NCBI GenBank assembly: GCA_029204225.1
Contig: CM055109.1
Location: 25,294,723-25,358,722 of the forward strand
Source of the DNA: Diphasiastrum complanatum
Taxonomy: Eukaryota; Streptophyta; Lycopodiopsida; Lycopodiales; Lycopodiaceae
DNA: 64,000 bases
Reading direction: 5' to 3'
Positions 59,425 through 64,000 of this stretch are shown here, piece after piece. The position numbers were made by a program, and so were the translations under genes. Within the stretch, counting starts at the first letter, position 1; every line of letters starts with the position of its first letter. A model generated the notes under the pieces. The model did no database searches. It had not been told where the DNA came from and worked only from the letters and a program-made list of their open reading frames with translations.

Positions 59425-59870
59425 CTATAACGATCGCCAAGTAAAGATCTTCAAAAATCCTGTCACATGCAAACCAAAGGGACACATGTGGAGCATAAAC
59501 CACCCAACCAACATGAAGAGGCTAGTCAATACCCTAACCCTTCACCCCCAAGCCACAGTGAATGAATACAAGAGAGGAGAGGAAACCTGGCTCAAGAATC
59601 TGAAATTCCAATAGGGAGATGGGCGAGTTTCCATGGTATTTATTCTCTCCAAGAGGAGAGAATATTCCTCGCAGTATTCCAATGCAACCTATATTAAGCT
59701 ATTGACCTCCTATTCATGCATTAAAGCAGTCATTCACCATGCAAGTGCTCCTATGTCCAATTATAGGTCTGGGCTCTCATATGATTATTAATTACTTGAT
59801 ACGACCATGTCCAGAATGAAATTGCATAACTAATAACCACATACAACTGGAGTGACCGACTATCCATGTC
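59425..59870 (-). repeat. Partial LTR of the second L-family copy
   Basis: Minus-strand homology to 39820-40001 (GGCTTGGGGGTGAAG, GGTTGGGTGGTT). The outer edge is lost against the gypsy integrase fragment. Confidence 0.5.
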
Positions 59871-59879
59871 AGGAATTAT

Positions 59880-60040
59880 TTCAGATCCCTTATACAGGAC
59901 ATGGACATAACAGAAACACTGATCAGACGCCATTCCAACTAGTTTATGGTCAATATGTCTTAATGTCAGTAGAGTGTTTGGTACCTTTATTGAGGGTTTC
60001 CACAACACAACACCTTGATGAGTCCAAATCTCTACAATTG
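59880..60040 (+). pseudogene. Ty3-gypsy integrase C-terminal fragment
   Basis: The plus strand reads HNRNTDQTPFQLVYGQ, then LVPLLRVSTTQHLDES. This matches the ...TPFQLVYG... block at the end of the gypsy integrase core. It is about 50 codons only and abuts a hAT fragment on the other strand. Confidence 0.75.
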
Positions 60041-60049
60041 CACCATGAA

Positions 60050-60600
60050 GTCTTAAAGGCTGCTCCCAAATCGTCTTCAACAACATCTTGGGCAGCCTCA
60101 TTGACGAAAACAGTATCTTTTTGCAAACTTGATTTTTTCCTTGACATTTTGTTAAATTCATTTTTTATAGCATGAATCACAGGTTGCAGAACATCACATA
60201 TGCGTTTTATCGCATTACCATCTTGTGGCATTAATCCTATTCAACTTCAATATATCACTTGTCATTTCTTCTTGTAACGGCCACAAAACAGATTGTCTCT
60301 TGCAACTATTGGCAAAAAAAGAAACTGTTGCATTAACTAGTGAATCAATAAACTTGGAATACGACAATTTGGAGGTTGAACTTGAACACACTAAATTGCA
60401 CCTATGAGCGATGCAATGTATACCTGATAGAAAAGGGCATGATTTTTTTAGCCTCATCACAACTCTCGTGTTTGACCCTATCATGACACCTGCTCCATCA
60501 GATCCAAACCCTACGAACTTCCTAATATTTAGGTTTGAGTCATGAAACAGCCATGATTGCATCGTAAATTGATTTGGCATTCTCATTTTCTAAAGAAATA
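60050..60600 (-). pseudogene. hAT-type transposase fragment (KIAA1586/ZNF862-like)
   Basis: The minus strand reads NIRKFVGFGSDGAGVMIGSN, then VVMRLKKSCPFLSGIHCIAH, then RCNLVCSS. This is the catalytic-core pattern D-G-A followed by P-x-CxxH-x-NL. A stop at about 60215 separates it from AIKRICDVLQPVIHAIKNEF. The N-terminal DNA-binding region and C-terminal dimerisation domain are missing. It differs from the hAT in the PP2C intron. Confidence 0.75.
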
Positions 60601-60663
60601 AGAAGTTACATGTTACATACCTATGTAACTAGCAGTACTTCAGGCCCCTAATAGTCCATTTAG

Positions 60664-61666
60664 TGTTGGGGGCTAAATGGCAAGGTACCCTTAGGATTAA
60701 GGATATGTGCCCTTGGATAAGGACAGGCAAGTGACTATACCTTAGTTGGAGTATGGAGTCACGTGACCTTTGGATAAGAGATACCCTTAGTATCAAGGGT
60801 AGGTGCCTTAGATAAAGGTACTAGTGTCCTTGGTTAAGGGCAGGTAGGTGTCTATGCCTTGGATGGAGGTATGGAACCTAGATAGGTGTTCGAAAGTCAT
60901 TGGATGACTATTTTTCTAAACCTTGGGCCTCAACCTTGAACCATATCACTTTATTGGTCTAGGACCAAAGTATACATGCACAACTTGGGCAATGGGACTT
61001 AGTAGGAGGGCACTTTTCTAAAGTGTCCATTGAGTTCCCAACTCCCACAAGAAAGGCATTCAAAGAGTCATAGGTTATGGAAGGAGTCTCTTGACATTCC
61101 ATAAGCCTATGGAGGCTCTTGGAGATTCTTTAACTCCCCTAGGCTTCTCTCTCTCTCATTGGATGAGCATGGAACTCCATAGTGCATTGGGTCCATGGGC
61201 CATCTATATGAGGGTAGTAGGGCGCCCATTGGGAGAGAGAGATCTCTCTTGTTTGCTTTGCTTATGCTCTAGTGTTGCTACTAGTGTGTAGAGTACTTTC
61301 TTGTGGTAGTATGCTTAAGGTTTGGATCTTGCTTATGGTATGGGACATAAGTAGGGTTTGGATCTTGAGAATGCTATGGAGTGTTGTGGTATGCTTGTGA
61401 TTTGTTTATGGTTAGCAAGGGGGTGCTAGATAGGTCTTGCTTGGAGCTTGGATCTAGCTGTAGTTGGGTGGTGAATACTTGAGGCTAGCCTGTTATCTAT
61501 CTTTGTGTTTAAAGAGTAGGGACACAAGCGGAGGAGAGATCCTTGGAGGCTTGTAGATCCTTACTTGCAGGTGGAGGCATCCTAGCTTGGAGTTGGGAAA
61601 CATCTTAAAGCTTGTAGGTTGCTCTACCTTGGATTTGGAGGACTTCCTCACCTCTACTTGTAAAAG
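60664..61666 (+). repeat. Probable 5' LTR of gypsy-4
   Basis: Begins TGTTGGGGGCTAAATGG and runs to a primer-like site. It has repeated CCTTGGATAAGG-type words (60690-60850). The 3' edge does not end in CA, so the boundary is uncertain. Confidence 0.4.
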
Positions 61667-61678
61667 TGGTATCAAAGC
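61667..61678 (+). promoter_or_regulatory. Primer-binding site of gypsy-4 (one mismatch)
   Basis: TGGTATCAAAGC differs from the iMet complement by one base. Confidence 0.6.
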
Positions 61679-62702
61679 TAGACAAAGGATGGTAACCTTT
61701 CTAACCTTCTTCAAGTTCTATTAAGATTACCAACTAAAATTTTTTTTGGGGAAGATTATAGGCTTTTCTAGTTGTAGGAAGCTTGTAGTTGAAGTACCCA
61801 ATGAATCTAGTTCTCTTTGGAAGAGAGTAGTGATGTTTATACAATTGTTTAGGGGCTGATTTTTTTATCATGTTAGAGAAGTTTTAAAGTGGGCCTTGGG
61901 TTTTTAAAAGTTGTGAAAAAGGATTTGTGGGATGGTTAGAGGAAGTCTTTCTCTATATACACAAACTTTTTTTTGCAAAAAGATTGATTCTAGCTGTGTT
62001 TTGATTAAAACTAGTGTTTTTTTTTTTGCATAAATGAAGTGTTTGAAGTTCTGATTTTCATTTTGAAGTTCTATTTTTTAGACCTGTAAATTTGAAAATC
62101 AGATCTAAAAATTGAAGTTTTTATCTAAACTTCATTGGTCACACCTTTCTATCTCCTAGTTTCATGAAAATGGCAATGTAGGAAGAGAATGGTAGTGTAA
62201 CTCTGTGCATAAAACAAGTTTTGAAGTTCTATTTTTTGTCATTATGAAGTTCTAATTTTTAAACCTGTAAATTTGAAAATCAGATCTGAAAATTGAAGTT
62301 TTCATAAAGCTTCATTAGTTATCCATTTCTAGACACTAGTTTCATGGATTTGGAGATCTAGAATAGTGAGAAATGTGAAAACTTTGGTTGCTTTTGAAAT
62401 GACAAATGGAATTGGAACTGGAATGGGAACTTTATGTAAACATTAGCTTGGATTAGTTAATTGAAGTTTACATAAAGATTTAGTTTTCAATTTTGCTTTT
62501 GATTAAGGCAAATATAGCTTGTTGTTGTTTTCCTCTTAAGCTTGGATTGAGCTTGCAAATAGTAGGCTTGCATTGAGCTTATAAACAATAAGATTGAATG
62601 AATAAAAGTAAATGCTTTTTATTTGCATTGGATGTAACAATTGAAGCATTTCTATCATTCTAATTTGAGCACTTATTGTTGTATTTGCATAATAGAAAAA
62701 CA
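61679..62702 (+). other. Leader of gypsy-4 with a 181-bp duplication
   Basis: Non-coding. ACCTGTAAATTTGAAAATCAG occurs at 62082 and at 62263, within diverged copies of a segment of about 180 bp (about 62040-62220 and 62221-62400). Confidence 0.6.
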
Positions 62703-63610
62703 CACAAGCAACCCCAATTGATCAAACCAATGAAAACCCAACATTTGATCTATCAGATCCATCCAATGTGGCACAAACTCTTGAACTTTTATACCAATAA
62801 ATTCAAGCCACTAATAAGCAGCTTCTTGAAACTAATCAAAGAAACCAAGACTTAGAGTCTAGGTTAGCCAATCAGAAGAAGTATGTAGTTCCACCTCCTG
62901 TAAAAGTGCTTAAGGGGGAAAAGAAAGATAGGAACTTACAAGTGGTAAGTTCTTGGCTAAATGTTTGGAACAAATACTTTGCCATGAAGCAATTCCCTAA
63001 ATCTGAAAAGTTATCCACTGTCACCATGTTCCTTGAAGGAAGAGCCTTAGTTTGGTGGAATGACTTAGTTGCAAAGGGCAATCAACCTTGTACATGGGAT
63101 GATTTTTGCAAGCTTTTTAGGGATTATTTTTTACCACTTTTAGATGACTATGAACACTTCCAAAAGTTGAGTCATCTAACCATGAATAAAGGTTTGGAAC
63201 AATTTATTCAAGATTTTCATGAGTACCTGAATCCACTTTATAGTGATATTCTGCCTAAGGTACAAATGTTAATGTTCATTGATGGGTTAACAAAAGATTA
63301 TCAAGTGGATGTTCGTAGGAACCATCAAAAAACCCTAGAAGATGCTAGTAGGGTTGCAAAATACTTTGATGACACACCTAAGTCACCTAGGGGTCAACAG
63401 CCCAATGAGCAGAAAAAAGGTTTTCAATTTAAGAGGGAGGATAGAGAAGCTGTTAGTGAAACACATCCCAATTCCAACAATCTTAAGAAAACCAAGAAAA
63501 ACTTTAAAAACAATCAAGGTGGCATTGATAAAGTTGAAGCTCGTAAGAAAAACCTGTGCTTCAAGTGCAATGGCGAGGGTCACCTTGCACGTGATTGCAT
63601 CAAAAAACAA
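62703..63610 (+). pseudogene. Ty3-gypsy gag, gypsy-4
   Basis: Frame from about 62703 reads QLLETNQRNQDLESRLANQK (a coiled coil), then VVSSWLNVWNKYFAMKQFP, then TVTMFLEGRALVWWNDLVAK and DDFCKLFRDYFLPLL, a typical retrotrans_gag domain. A basic linker leads to zinc knuckle CFKCNGEGHLARDC (63557-63598). A stop (TAA at 62798-62800) interrupts the N-terminal part, and no ATG is in place upstream; the rest is open. The frame ends just after the zinc knuckle, where integrase begins without any protease, RT or RNase H. Confidence 0.9.
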
Positions 63611-63611
63611 G

Positions 63612-64000
63612 CTTATGGATTTTGTGGTCGGGCTTCCACGTACATGGAAGAACCACGATTCAGTTTGGGTCATTGTTGATAGACTTACGAAGTTTGCTCA
63701 ATTTATCTCAACGAAAACTACTGTTAAAGCTTTAGAACTAGTTCAACTGTTTGTTGAGAAGCTTTTTCGACTATACGGGCTGCCTTGCGATATTGTCAGT
63801 GACTGTGACCCAAAATTCATTGGGAATTTTTAGCAAGTAGTATTTGAAAAGTTGGAAACAACTTCAAGTTTGAGTTCTACAGATCATCCAGAATCAGACG
63901 GTCAAACAGAAAGGACCAATCAGACAATGGAGGATATGCTTTGAGCATATGTGGGCCATCGATAGTCTGATTGGAAACAGTACCTTCCACTAGTGGAATT
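63612..64000 (+). pseudogene. Ty3-gypsy integrase core joined to gag, gypsy-4 (runs off the window)
   Basis: From 63614: MDFVVGLPRTWKNHDSVWVI, then VDRLTKFAQFI, then GLPCDIVSDCDPKFIGNF and, after a stop at 63831, HPESDGQTERTNQTMEDML. The D, D and E positions of the catalytic triad are recognisable. It is in a different frame from gag. Stops at about 63831 and 63942 make it non-functional. It continues past the window edge. Confidence 0.88.

Overview
This is a transposon-rich stretch of a plant nuclear genome. Two host genes with spliceosomal introns encode plant proteins (a TOM1/TOM3-type membrane protein and a clade of PP2C phosphatases typical of plants), and the remaining sequence is largely Ty1-copia, Ty3-gypsy and hAT debris. 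Introns of 3.5 kb and 7 kb suggest a fairly large genome. I cannot place the species; nothing is bacterial, organellar or viral.

Layout. 1-14.5 kb is nested retrotransposon sequence: a minus-strand copia remnant, a plus-strand copia gag-protease remnant, a zinc-knuckle gag fragment split by a complete but internally deleted copia element (5962-11008, both LTRs), then two non-autonomous terminal-inverted-repeat elements side by side (12725-14486). 14.5-37.3 kb is the genic island. A TOM1-like gene (plus strand, 11 coding exons, 16622-24203) faces a PP2C gene (minus strand, 4 coding exons, 26422-35486), so the two are convergent with 2.2 kb between stop codons. I assembled both by reading exons individually and checking phase: each joins to 279 codons with no frame error. 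Intron 3 of the PP2C gene holds a 5.7 kb hAT element in antisense, which pushes the last exon 7 kb away. Intron 1 of the TOM1-like gene holds a near-perfect foldback and an LTR relic.

37.3-64 kb is again repeats: a minisatellite, an isolated exon resembling the RF4/RF298 RING-protein family, a relic LTR family with a conserved non-coding leader (three copies in the window), copia and gypsy fragments in both orientations, and the youngest element, copia-6 (49262-55294). Copia-6 has matching LTRs, a primer site and a perfect 5-bp target duplication. Its integrase and RNase H are readable, but the whole reverse transcriptase has been replaced by about 1.1 kb of unrelated, partly open sequence. 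The window ends inside a gypsy element whose gag is joined directly to its integrase.

A recurrent theme is that elements with recognisable ends have lost the polymerase or transposase core (copia-3, copia-6, gypsy-4, the hAT), so they would depend on enzymes made elsewhere. The only genes I consider likely to be functional for the host are the TOM1-like gene and the PP2C gene.
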